From NCBI RefSeq assembly GCF_022414535.1, contig NZ_JADWYM010000007.1, forward strand, positions 1 to 64,000: a DNA stretch of 64,000 nucleotides, written 5' to 3'. The position numbers and the translations under genes were made by a program. Source of the stretch: Streptomyces sp. MUM 2J (GTDB lineage Bacteria > Actinomycetota > Actinomycetes > Streptomycetales > Streptomycetaceae). Under the pieces are notes generated by a model. The model made no database searches and had not been told where the DNA came from. It saw only the letters and a list, made by a program, of their open reading frames with translations. Position 1 is the first letter of the stretch. Every line of letters starts with the position of its first letter. Below are positions 28,509 to 36,458 of the stretch, piece after piece.

Positions 28509-30092
28509 ATGCAGAACGGGATGCACACCGACCGGGAGCGCTGTGTGCGCGCCGTCCAGTCCAAGGACGCCCGCTTCGACGGCTGGTTCTTCACCGCTGT
28601 CGTGACCACCGGCATCTACTGCCGGCCGAGCTGCCCGGCCGTGCCGCCGCAGCCCGTCAACATGGTCTTCCACCCCAGTGCTGCGGCCTGCCAGCAGGCC
28701 GGCTTCCGGGCCTGCAAGCGCTGCCGGCCCGACAGCAGCCCCGGCTCACCGCAGTGGAACCAGCGTGCCGACCTCACCGCCCGCGCGATGCGTCTGATCG
28801 CCGACGGCGTCGTGGACCGCGAGGGCGTCCCCGGCCTCGCCGTACGGCTCGGCTACAGCGCCCGCCAGGTCGAACGCCAGCTCCTGGCCGAACTCGGCGC
28901 AGGCCCGCTCGCCCTGGCCCGCGCCCAGCGCGCCCGGACCGCCCGGCTCCTCATCGAGACGACCACGGTGCCCATGGCCGACGTCGCGTTCGCCGCCGGC
29001 TTCTCCTCCATCCGCACCTTCAACGACACCGTGCGCCAGGTCTTCGCCCTCAGCCCGAGCGAGCTGCGGGCCCGCGCCCCGAAGGAGGCCGCCGCACGTC
29101 CGCCGGAGACCGCCCCGGCGACCGGGCCGGGCGCCCTGAACCTGCGCCTGCCCTTCCGTGCCCCGCTCCACCCCGACAACCTCTTCGGGCACCTCGCCGC
29201 CACCGCCGTCCCCGGGGTGGAGGAGTGGCGGGACGGCGCCTACCGGCGCACGCTGCGCCTGCCGTACGGGTACGGCGTCGTCGCGCTGACCCCCGCCCCC
29301 GGCCACATCGCCTGCCGGCTCACCCTCAGCGACCTGCGCGACCTCACCGTCGCCATCAGCCGCTGCCGCCGCATGCTCGACCTGGACGCCGACCCCGCCG
29401 CCGTCGACGACCAGCTGCGCACCGACCCGGTGCTCGCGCCCCTGGTCGACAAGGCGCCCGGGCGGCGCGTGCCGCGCACCGTCGACGAGGCCGAGTTCGC
29501 CGTCCGGGCCGTGATCGGCCAGCAGGTCTCCACGGCCGCCGCCCGCACCCATGCGGCCCGCCTCGTCGCCGCGCACGGCGACCCGGTCCACGACCCCGAG
29601 GGCGGTCTCACCCATCTCTTCCCGACGCCCGGGGCACTCACCTCCGTCGACCCCGGCACGCTGGCGATGCCGCGGACCCGCCGCACCACCCTGACCACCC
29701 TGGCCGGCCGACTGGCCGACGGCTCACTGCGCCTGGGCGCGGACAGCGACTGGGCCGAGGCCCGCGCCCGCCTCCTGGAAATGCCCGGCTTCGGCCCGTG
29801 GACGGCCGACATCGTCGCGATGCGCGCCCTCGGAGACCCCGACGCCTTCCTCCCCACCGACCTCGGCGTCCGCCGCGCCGCCCGGGACCTGGGCCTGCCC
29901 TCCACCCCGGGGGCACTGACCGTGCGCGCGCAGGCCTGGCGCCCCTGGCGGGCCTACGCGGTCCAGTACCTGTGGGCCACCGACAGCCACCCGATCAACC
30001 TCCTCCCCCGGCCCGGCGCTGCGGGCGGAGCAACGCCCGCGGGGCCACGGCCCGGCGGGCGGGCCCGCGCCGGGCGCCGCGGAACCCCCTGA
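28509..30092 (+). CDS. Ada-type DNA-methylphosphotriester sensor fused to AlkA glycosylase
   Basis: A 527-aa DNA-repair fusion. Residues 10-80 are the Ada zinc domain: C38 and C42 (CRPSC) with C69 and C72 (CKRC), C38 being the expected methyl acceptor. Residues 90-190 carry an AraC helix-turn-helix (LAVRLGYSARQVERQL, MADVAFAAGFSSIRTF). From about 215 on is AlkA: an N-terminal beta domain, the HhH-GPD core AVIGQQVSTAAARTHAARL and MPGFGPWTADIVAM, with the catalytic aspartate in LPTDLGVRRA. It would sense alkylated DNA, activate genes and remove 3-methyladenine. No clear ribosome site precedes ATG 28509; ATG 28521 is possible. The methyltransferase gene follows 40 bases later. Confidence 0.92.
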   Translation: MQNGMHTDRERCVRAVQSKDARFDGWFFTAVVTTGIYCRPSCPAVPPQPVNMVFHPSAAACQQAGFRACKRCRPDSSPGSPQWNQRADLTARAMRLIADGVVDREGVPGLAVRLGYSARQVERQLLAELGAGPLALARAQRARTARLLIETTTVPMADVAFAAGFSSIRTFNDTVRQVFALSPSELRARAPKEAAARPPETAPATGPGALNLRLPFRAPLHPDNLFGHLAATAVPGVEEWRDGAYRRTLRLPYGYGVVALTPAPGHIACRLTLSDLRDLTVAISRCRRMLDLDADPAAVDDQLRTDPVLAPLVDKAPGRRVPRTVDEAEFAVRAVIGQQVSTAAARTHAARLVAAHGDPVHDPEGGLTHLFPTPGALTSVDPGTLAMPRTRRTTLTTLAGRLADGSLRLGADSDWAEARARLLEMPGFGPWTADIVAMRALGDPDAFLPTDLGVRRAARDLGLPSTPGALTVRAQAWRPWRAYAVQYLWATDSHPINLLPRPGAAGGATPAGPRPGGRARAGRRGTP

Positions 30093-30132
30093 ACGGCCTG
30101 GGCCGCAGCACCCGTGACATCGAAGGGCAGCC

Positions 30133-30663
30133 ATGAGACAGCACACCGTGACCGACAGCCCCCTCGGGCCCCTCACCCTCGTCGCCCATGACGGCGTCCT
30201 GTGCGGGCTCTACATGACCGGCCAACGGCACCGCCCCGCACAGGAGACGTTCGGCCAGCGGGAGGACACCCCCTTCGGGGAGGCGAAGGCACAGCTGGAG
30301 GCCTACTTCGCGGGGGAGCTGACCGAGTTCACGCTGCCCCTGCGTACGGACGGGACACCGTTCCAGCGCCGTGTGTGGGACCAGCTCAGAAGCATCCCCT
30401 ACGGCCGGACACGCACGTACGGCGACCTCGCCGCCGCCCTCGGCAACCCCACCGCGTCCCGGGCCGTCGGCCTCGCCAACGGCCGGAACCCGATCGGCAT
30501 CATCGTCCCCTGCCACCGCGTCGTCGGCGCCGGCGGCAGCCTCACCGGCTACGGCGGCGGTCTGGAGCGCAAGCGCCACCTGCTGGACCTCGAAGGGGAG
30601 GCGGCCCTGATCCCGGGCCCCTGGACGGGCGCCGGCGCCGACACCCGGCCGGAGGCCCGGTGA
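30133..30663 (+). CDS. ogt: Methylated-DNA--protein-cysteine methyltransferase
   Basis: A 176-aa suicide repair protein. The acceptor is C127 in IIVPCHRVVGAGGSLTGYGG, with the DNA-binding helix block FQRRVWDQLRSIPYGRTRTY upstream and the asparagine hinge GLANGRNP. It transfers a methyl group from O6-methylguanine or O4-methylthymine to itself. It lacks an N-terminal Ada domain because that function is carried by the gene upstream, and the pair together replaces a full Ada protein. An AAGGGCAG ribosome site precedes the ATG. Confidence 0.94.
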   Translation: MRQHTVTDSPLGPLTLVAHDGVLCGLYMTGQRHRPAQETFGQREDTPFGEAKAQLEAYFAGELTEFTLPLRTDGTPFQRRVWDQLRSIPYGRTRTYGDLAAALGNPTASRAVGLANGRNPIGIIVPCHRVVGAGGSLTGYGGGLERKRHLLDLEGEAALIPGPWTGAGADTRPEAR

Positions 30664-30814
30664 GACGTACACGACGTGCGCGGCCCCGGCACCGATGGTG
30701 GAATTGAGGCGGAAACAAAGGAAACGTCGGAAACGACGTGCCCGCCCGCGCGGACACCGGTCGGCGCGGACGCGCGACATCGTCGTGTCCCCACCACTCC
30801 TCGGGAGTGAGCAC

Positions 30815-31276
30815 ATGAGTGACGCTGTGGAAGAAATGGGTCCCGTCGACTACCTCGTCGTCGAGTTCCCCGGCAACCGCATGACGGGGGAGGGCCTGCC
30901 GCTCCTCGTCGACCTCGTCGACCGCGGCATCATCCGCCTCCTCGATCTCCTCTTCGTCCGCAAGGACGAGGACGGCTCGGTCTCCGTCGTGGAGCTCGCG
31001 GACCTGGGGGACGAGGTGGACCTGTCCGTGTTCAACGGCGCGTCCTCCGGCCTGATGGGCCAGGAGGACATCGACGAGGCGGGAGCCGTGCTGGAACCGG
31101 GCAACTCCGCGGCACTCGTGATCTACGAGAACCTCTGGGCGGCGCCGCTCGCGCGGGCGCTCCGGCGCAGCGGCGCCCAACTCGTGGCGGGCGGGCGGGT
31201 GCCGGTCCAGGCGCTGCTTGCCTCGCTGGAGGCCGCGGAGGCCTCGCCGCCCGGCAGCGGCCCCGCCGCCGCGTGA
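30815..31276 (+). CDS. DUF6325 family protein
   Basis: A 153-aa acidic cytoplasmic protein. It begins MGPVDYLVVEFPGNRMTGEG and continues with LLVDLVDRGIIRLLDLLFVR, AALVIYENLWAAPLARALRRSG and VQALLASLEAAE; I recognise this as the DUF6325 family of actinobacteria. No enzyme motif is visible. A GGGAG site precedes ATG 30815. The SHOCT-domain gene starts 29 bases after its stop, an arrangement I believe is recurrent, which suggests a functional pair, possibly in envelope stress. The upstream gap contains three GGAAAC repeats (30711-30736). Confidence 0.8.
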   Translation: MSDAVEEMGPVDYLVVEFPGNRMTGEGLPLLVDLVDRGIIRLLDLLFVRKDEDGSVSVVELADLGDEVDLSVFNGASSGLMGQEDIDEAGAVLEPGNSAALVIYENLWAAPLARALRRSGAQLVAGGRVPVQALLASLEAAEASPPGSGPAAA

Positions 31277-31305
31277 CACCGCACCACCACTGGGAGATGA
31301 GAGAC

Positions 31306-31614
31306 ATGCCTGGACTGCTCCGCGGTGTCGCACGCACCGCCGTCGTGGCGGGCACCGCCACAGCCGTGTCGAACCGGGTCTCGCGGCGCCAGGCCGGCCG
31401 GTGGGCGCAACAGGACTACACGCAGCAGGCCGCGTCCCAGCAGCAGGCCCCCGCGCCCCAGGCCCAGACCCAGGCCCAACGCGCCCCCTCGGACGGATCC
31501 CCGGACGACATGGCGGACCGGATCGCACAGCTCAAGGAGCTGAGCGAGCTGAAGGCCCAGGGAGCCCTCACCGAAGAGGAGTTCGAGGCCCAGAAGCGCC
31601 GCGTCCTCGGCTGA
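31306..31614 (+). CDS. Small SHOCT-domain protein
   Basis: About 102 aa. An N-terminal MPGLLRGVARTAVVAGTATA segment is weakly hydrophobic, a Gln/Ala/Pro linker follows, and the last 35 residues form the SHOCT motif (IAQLKELSELKAQGALTEEE, then FEAQKRRVLG), a short C-terminal oligomerisation element found on many membrane-associated proteins. The ATG at 31306 suits the GGGAG site about nine bases upstream; ATG 31297 and GTG 31273 are in frame but badly spaced. Co-transcribed with the DUF6325 gene. Confidence 0.8.
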   Translation: MPGLLRGVARTAVVAGTATAVSNRVSRRQAGRWAQQDYTQQAASQQQAPAPQAQTQAQRAPSDGSPDDMADRIAQLKELSELKAQGALTEEEFEAQKRRVLG

Positions 31615-31658
31615 CGCCCCGGACGTACCGGACCTGGACCTACCGGACGAGGTCCCCA

Positions 31659-31696
31659 CCGGCCCCGCGCCGCTCCCGTGAGCGGCGCGGGGCCGG
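31659..31696 (+). terminator. 16-bp perfect hairpin after the SHOCT gene
   Basis: Arms 31659-31674 and 31681-31696 are exact complements around a 6-base loop, and TTCT follows. It begins 45 bases after the stop codon. Strong terminator for the DUF6325-SHOCT operon. Confidence 0.75.
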
Positions 31697-31719
31697 TTCT
31701 GGTCCGCGGCCCGGCGCGT

Positions 31720-31773
31720 TCGGTCGGCCCCGTCGTCCGCCTGCTGGGTCCGGCGGACGACGGGGCCGACCGA
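31720..31773. repeat. 21-bp perfect inverted repeat with 12-base loop
   Basis: Arms 31720-31740 and 31753-31773 are perfectly complementary. It sits only 23 bases after another perfect hairpin. With such a long flawless stem it could be a second terminator, an RNA-stability element or the trace of a mobile repeat; copies elsewhere in the genome would decide. Confidence 0.6.
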
Positions 31774-32087
31774 TGCGCGGATCGCCCCGTCGGCGAGAGC
31801 GGAGCGCCCACGCGGTCACCCGTCCGTCGCGAGCCGCTCCGCCTCGGGGCCCGTCGCCGGGGCGGTCGGGGCAACGGTGGCCGGGGATCTGGGAGTCGGA
31901 CGTCATGGCCAGGCGGGACACCGGGCCCGTGGCCGCGGACGGCGAGCAGTCGGTCCGGCCGTTTCGCCCGGTCCACCCGGACCGAGCTGTGCGCCGGCCA
32001 GCAGCGGGCCATGAAACCGCCGTGAATTCGCGGGGCGTTTGAACGCTGCCGGGGCGGTCTGCGTAGGACATGGAAGGTCTTCACTTT

Positions 32088-32103
32088 GACCGTTTGACCG
32101 TCA
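32088..32103 (+). promoter_or_regulatory. Tandem TTTGACCG repeat before the surface-protein gene
   Basis: TTTGACCG is repeated back to back, 34-49 bases before the ATG at 32137. TTGACC could serve as a -35 element, but I find no convincing -10 at the right distance, so an operator is equally possible. Confidence 0.3.
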
Positions 32104-32136
32104 ATCCGGGGCAGCAGGACGCGTAGGAGTACTTTC

Positions 32137-34206
32137 GTGAAACGCAACGCACGCAGACGCCCTACAGGCGCACGGCGCGCGACCTTCGCATCGGTCGCGC
32201 TGATCATGGGCGGAGGAGGGCTCGTAGCGGCGAACTTCTATGCCTCGGCGCACGAGTCGAACGACTCGGGGCAGAACCGGACGAAGGCCGCCGCGACCCA
32301 GATCGCGACCATCAAGTGCCCTGACGTCGGCCAGCAGTTGGCGGACGTGCCGGACAAGGCACGGGCCGGGGTCGACAAGGAGCTGGCGAACCTCGACCAG
32401 CAGGTCAACGAGGCCTATGCCAGGCTGGCGTCCACGCGCCAGGCGCAGGCGGGTGACGCCTCTTTCGTGCAGAACGCGATCCTCGGTCCGCTGAAGGACA
32501 AGCGGACCGCGGTGATCGACAGGATACGGATGGACATCGAGCGCGTCGGCGGCACCTTCGACGACGCGCTGAAGGAACTCGCGAACTGCACCGCGGTCGC
32601 CGCCGACCAGGTACAGGCCGATGCCGGTCAGAACAACGGTGACCAGCAGCAGGGAGGGGAGCAGGGGCAGAACAACAACGGCGACGGCGCCCAGCAGAAC
32701 ATCGGCGGTCAGGCCGGGAACGGTCCGGTGGCGGACGACTTCGTCGACATCACCAGGGTCCGCCCCAACGTCCCGCCGGCGCCGCGGGCCGGGGGCAACG
32801 CCTCGACCGGCACGTTCAGCGTCTCCTGCGGTGTCAACGAGAACAACAACTTCAACACCGACAACCTGATCGTGGCGCCCGGTGTGAACAACGGCGCACA
32901 CCACACGCACGACTACGTGGGCAACCAGGACGTCAACGCCTTCTCCAAGGACCAGGACCTGGCCAACGCCACCACCACCTGCTCGGAACAGGGCGACAAG
33001 TCGGCCTACTACTGGCCCGTCCTGCGCCTGCAGGACGGCACGAAGGAGTTCGACGACAACAAACTCGGCGGCGGTGCGGAGGGCAACGCGGGCAGGATCC
33101 TCAAGGCCAGGACGGCCGAGATCGAGTACGTGGGCAGCCCGACGAGCAAGGTCGTCGCGATGCCGAAGTTCCTGCGCATCATCACCGGTGACGCCAAGGC
33201 CTTCAGCAACGGCACGGCGAACGCCAACGCGCACTGGAGCTGCACCGGCTTCGAGGACAAGGTTCAGCTGACGGACAAGTACCCGCTGTGTCCGCAGGGC
33301 AGCAGCGTGGTCCGCTCGTTCGCCTTCCAGAGCTGCTGGGACGGCCAGAACATCGACAGCGCCAACCACCGCTCACACGTCGCCTTCGCCGACGCCGACG
33401 GCAACTGCCAGAACGGCTTCGAGGCGATTCCGCAGCTGACGATGCGGCTGGTGTACGACGTTCCGACGCCGACCATCGGGAACGGCCAGGTGAAGAACGC
33501 GTTCGCCGTGGACGGGTTCCAGGCCGAGCTGCACAAGGCGATCACCGACCACGACGACTTCATCAGCGTCATGGACGGCGGCCTGATGAACAAGCTGGTC
33601 GACTGCATCAACAACGGCCAGCAGTGCGGCACCGGAGTCGATGAGCAGCCACAGGACAAGCCGACGGCGACCGTTGACGCGGGTGCCGGATCCGGGGGTG
33701 GCAAGGACGGCAACGGCATGAACCACGACACCTCCGGGAGCATGGACCCGCCGCAGGCACCGGCCAGCACACGGGCGACCGAACCGGCGCGAGGCGACTC
33801 GCCCACCGGCCAGAGCGCAGCGCCCAAGGCGGACAAGACGCCCTCCCCGGTCTATCAGCAGGACAAGGCGCCTTCGTCGGCCGAGCAGCAGGACAAGGCT
33901 CCCTCCTCGGCCGAGCAGCAGGACAAGGCGCTTTCATCGGTCGAACAGGAAGACGAGCCCACAGAGGCACCCCGGAACGGCTCGGACGACAGCCAGGTCA
34001 CCGGGACGGCCGAGCCCGAAGCGTCGTCGGTCGCTTCGTCCGCCGGTGGCGGCTCTCCCTCCACGGAGCCGCAGACCGAAACGCAGACCGTGGCGGGCGA
34101 TCTGGCCGAGACCGGCACGACCCTCTGGCCGGCCATGGCCGGAGGAGCGCTCATGATCGCCGGTGCGGTGCTTCTGCTCGCCAAGCGGCGGCGGCGCTCC
34201 GCGTGA
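32137..34206 (+). CDS. Sortase-anchored DUF1996 surface protein
   Basis: A 689-aa exported protein. A basic N-terminus and hydrophobic segment ([17 protein letters not shown]) form the signal. Residues 55-150 are charged and helical, likely a coiled coil, then a Gln/Asn/Gly linker. About 205-480 is a DUF1996-type domain: [48 protein letters not shown] Ser/Pro/Gln-rich stalk holds three 10-residue repeats ([10 protein letters not shown]). The C-terminus is LAETG, a hydrophobic helix and RRRRSA, the actinobacterial class E sortase (LAxTG) signal, so the mature protein should be linked to peptidoglycan. Function of the domain is unknown. It starts with ATG after GTAGGAG. Confidence 0.85.
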   Translation: MKRNARRRPTGARRATFASVALIMGGGGLVAANFYASAHESNDSGQNRTKAAATQIATIKCPDVGQQLADVPDKARAGVDKELANLDQQVNEAYARLASTRQAQAGDASFVQNAILGPLKDKRTAVIDRIRMDIERVGGTFDDALKELANCTAVAADQVQADAGQNNGDQQQGGEQGQNNNGDGAQQNIGGQAGNGPVADDFVDITRVRPNVPPAPRAGGNASTGTFSVSCGVNENNNFNTDNLIVAPGVNNGAHHTHDYVGNQDVNAFSKDQDLANATTTCSEQGDKSAYYWPVLRLQDGTKEFDDNKLGGGAEGNAGRILKARTAEIEYVGSPTSKVVAMPKFLRIITGDAKAFSNGTANANAHWSCTGFEDKVQLTDKYPLCPQGSSVVRSFAFQSCWDGQNIDSANHRSHVAFADADGNCQNGFEAIPQLTMRLVYDVPTPTIGNGQVKNAFAVDGFQAELHKAITDHDDFISVMDGGLMNKLVDCINNGQQCGTGVDEQPQDKPTATVDAGAGSGGGKDGNGMNHDTSGSMDPPQAPASTRATEPARGDSPTGQSAAPKADKTPSPVYQQDKAPSSAEQQDKAPSSAEQQDKALSSVEQEDEPTEAPRNGSDDSQVTGTAEPEASSVASSAGGGSPSTEPQTETQTVAGDLAETGTTLWPAMAGGALMIAGAVLLLAKRRRRSA
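33856..33945 (+). repeat. 30-base tandem repeat in the stalk of the surface protein
   Basis: Three consecutive 30-base units encode [20 protein letters not shown] and [10 protein letters not shown], with a degraded fourth (QEDE). Copy number probably varies between strains, changing the distance of the domain from the cell wall. Confidence 0.7.
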
Positions 34207-34240
34207 TGTGACGTCACCGGCGGGAGCCCACGCGTGAGAA

Positions 34241-34272
34241 CGCCCGTACCTGCGTGCCGGCAGGTACGGGCG
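34241..34272 (+). terminator. 13-bp hairpin after the surface-protein gene
   Basis: CGCCCGTACCTGC (34241-34253) pairs perfectly with GCAGGTACGGGCG (34260-34272) across a 6-base loop, 35 bases after the stop codon. Confidence 0.7.
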
Positions 34273-34325
34273 GCCGTGGTCACGGTGGGTCGGAGCCCGC
34301 GGTCAGGGCGTCGTCGGTGCCGAAC

Positions 34326-34349
34326 GGCGCACGTCGTGGTACGTGCGCC
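34326..34349 (-). terminator. 9-bp hairpin downstream of the sirtuin gene
   Basis: GGCGCACGT (34326-34334) pairs with ACGTGCGCC (34341-34349) around a 6-base loop, 25 bases past the sirtuin stop on the minus strand. Together with 34241-34272 it insulates the two convergent genes. Confidence 0.5.
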
Positions 34350-34373
34350 CGGCGAGGCGCACCTGAGGTAGGT

Positions 34374-35111
34374 CTACTGATCACGTTGCGTATGCAACGA
34401 ACTCAGGAGATCGGGCAGTGCGGAACCTATGGGGGCCCGTACGACGTCGTCGGCAACGTCGTCGTACGGCGTCGGCTCGGCGTTGACGATGATCAGGCGG
34501 GCGCCGTGGTCGGCGGCGATGCCTGCAAGGCCAGCGGCCGGCTGGACCTGCAGGCTGGAACCGACGGCGATGAACACGTGGCATGCCTTGCTGATCGCCA
34601 CGGCCTTGCCCAGCACCATGGGGTCGAGTCGTTCGCCGAACATCACCGTTGCGGACTTCAGGATGCCGCCGCACCGAAGGCACTGCGGATCATCCTCACC
34701 GGCCTCGACCCGGGCAAGGACGGCGTCCATGGGGCCGCGGTCGTGGCACCGCGTGCATACGACGCTGTGAGCAGTGCCGTGCAGTTCGAGCACTTTGCGG
34801 GCGGGCATGCCGGCGAGCTGGTGCAGTCCGTCCACGTTCTGCGTGATGACCCGGACCGGGGTGCCGGACTGCTCCAACTCGGCGACGGCTCGGTGCGCGG
34901 CGTTCGGCTGGGCGTGGAGCGTGCGATTCTTCCGGCGCATCTGCCAGGACCGCCGACGGATCTCCGGATCGCCCATGTAGTACTCGTACGTGACCAGCTT
35001 CTCGGCCTCCGGGTCCCGCCGCCACAGCCCGTTCGGACCGCGATAGTCGGGGATCCCCGAATCGGTGGAGACACCCGCTCCACTGAGTATGGCCACGAGA
35101 GGGCTGTTCAT
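34374..35111 (-). CDS. Sirtuin NAD-dependent protein deacylase
   Basis: A 245-aa bacterial sirtuin. NAD-binding GAGVSTDSGIPDYRGPNGLW, ribose/nicotinamide motif TQNVDGLH, catalytic histidine in LELHGTAH, zinc cysteines CTRC and CLRC, and late FIAVGSSLQVQPAAGL and IIVNAEPTP. It removes acetyl or other acyl groups from lysines (for example on acyl-CoA synthetases) and releases O-acyl-ADP-ribose. It lies downstream of, and on the same strand as, an ADP-ribosylglycohydrolase gene, with a 109-base gap. Streptomyces usually carry more than one sirtuin, so I give no symbol. Confidence 0.93.
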   Translation of the reverse strand: MNSPLVAILSGAGVSTDSGIPDYRGPNGLWRRDPEAEKLVTYEYYMGDPEIRRRSWQMRRKNRTLHAQPNAAHRAVAELEQSGTPVRVITQNVDGLHQLAGMPARKVLELHGTAHSVVCTRCHDRGPMDAVLARVEAGEDDPQCLRCGGILKSATVMFGERLDPMVLGKAVAISKACHVFIAVGSSLQVQPAAGLAGIAADHGARLIIVNAEPTPYDDVADDVVRAPIGSALPDLLSSLHTQRDQ

Positions 35112-35220
35112 GGACCGAGAGTAGGACGCCTGCGTCGCCGGGGCGAACGGGTATCGGGTATGCCCTTGGCCGTGCGAAGCGGTCGCTGCGAAGCGGCGGT
35201 CTCCACTTGCCGACCGCCGG

Positions 35221-36306
35221 TCAGGGGGCTGCCTCCGTCAGGCGCAGCGTGCGCTCGGCCAGTTCGCTGATGCGGACCCCGTCGAAGCCGAACACCGCGC
35301 TGCGGACCGTGTCCTCCAGCGGCTCCGTCCACTGCGGAGGGATCGCCGCCGCGCCGGTCAGCACGCCGGCCACCGACCCGGCCGTCGCGCCGTTGGAGTC
35401 GGTGTCCAGCCCGCCGCGGACGGTGAGTGCGATGGTGCGGGTGAAGTCGCCGTCGCCGTACAGCAGGCCCGCGGTGAGGACCGCGGCGTTCGGGACCGTG
35501 TGGATCCAGCCCAGCCCGGAGGTCTCCTCGGCGAGGGTGGTGAGCGTGTCCTCCCAGGTCATCCGGGTCTCGTGGAGGGAGACGACCCGGCGGACCGTAC
35601 GCGCCAGGCGGCAGCCCGCCGGGATCACGGCGAGCGCCTCGTCGAGAGCGCCGCGGACGCCGGGGGCGGTGAACGCGGCCGAGATCAGGGCCGCCGCGAA
35701 CATCGCGCCGTACACCCCGTTGCCGGTGTGCGACAGCACCGCGTCACGGCGGGCCAGGGCGGCGGCGCGGCGCGGTTCGCCGGGGCAGGCCCAGCCGTAG
35801 ACGTCGGCGCGGATCAGGGCGCCGATCCACTCCTGGTACGGGTTGTCGTACGTCGCGGTCAGCGGCGGCCTGAGTCCGTTGGCGAGGTTGCGGTAGGCCG
35901 CGCGCTCCGCGGTGAACGTCTGCCGGTACGGCAGCCGCAGCAGCCACAGGTCGCCGACCTGCTCGGTGGTGAAGCGGAAGCCGTGTGTCTCCAGCAGGTC
36001 CAGGCCGAGGATCGCGTAGTCGACGTCGTCGTCGCGGCAGCTGCCGTGGATGTGTCCGCGCACGCACTGGCGCCACTCCGGGCGCAGGGGCGGAAGCCCG
36101 TCGCCGCCCGGGGGTTCCGGAAGGTAGTCGGTGAGCGGCAGGGCGCCGGCCCGCCGCAGGTAGCGGTCGATCCGCTCACGGGTCCACACCTCGCCCTGCT
36201 CGACCGGCTTGCCGAGCATGTTGCCCGCGATCCGGCCCAGCCAGCCGCCGCGGACGCGGTCGGCGAGTCCCGGCCTAGTCTCCACGGGTGTCATGACAGA
36301 GGTCAT
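35221..36306 (-). CDS. ADP-ribosylglycohydrolase family protein
   Basis: A 361-aa protein of the ARH/DraG family. Di-magnesium-site motifs are visible: GGWLGRIAGNMLGKPVE at the start, RDDDVDYAILGLDLLE, and GGLDTDSNGATAGSVAGVL near the C-terminus. The family removes ADP-ribose from proteins (Arg or Ser), from O-acetyl-ADP-ribose, or from DNA ends. The second motif reads DDDVDY where DraG has a similar acidic triplet, so metal binding should be intact. A neighbouring sirtuin is a possible source of O-acyl-ADP-ribose. Start at ATG 36306; ATG 36294 is an alternative. Confidence 0.9.
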   Translation of the reverse strand: MTSVMTPVETRPGLADRVRGGWLGRIAGNMLGKPVEQGEVWTRERIDRYLRRAGALPLTDYLPEPPGGDGLPPLRPEWRQCVRGHIHGSCRDDDVDYAILGLDLLETHGFRFTTEQVGDLWLLRLPYRQTFTAERAAYRNLANGLRPPLTATYDNPYQEWIGALIRADVYGWACPGEPRRAAALARRDAVLSHTGNGVYGAMFAAALISAAFTAPGVRGALDEALAVIPAGCRLARTVRRVVSLHETRMTWEDTLTTLAEETSGLGWIHTVPNAAVLTAGLLYGDGDFTRTIALTVRGGLDTDSNGATAGSVAGVLTGAAAIPPQWTEPLEDTVRSAVFGFDGVRISELAERTLRLTEAAP

Positions 36307-36458
36307 GCCACCGGTCTACCCGATTCCCGGCGGTGTCGCCCGTGTCCCGGGTCCACGGTTCGGGCGGGGCATGACGGCACGGGCGGTCTCCGGTTAAGGT
36401 CGCAGCGGCGCGACTGGCCCCGACATGCGTCGGGCCCGGAGAGCAAGGGGATTGCAAG

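Larger units (their letters stand above)
31615..32136. other. Intergenic region with two long hairpins
   Basis: The 522-base gap holds the hairpins at 31659-31696 and 31720-31773. The second half (about 31800-32136) should contain the promoter of the surface-protein gene; it includes tandem TTTGACCG at 32088-32103. No credible coding region is seen. Confidence 0.55.
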
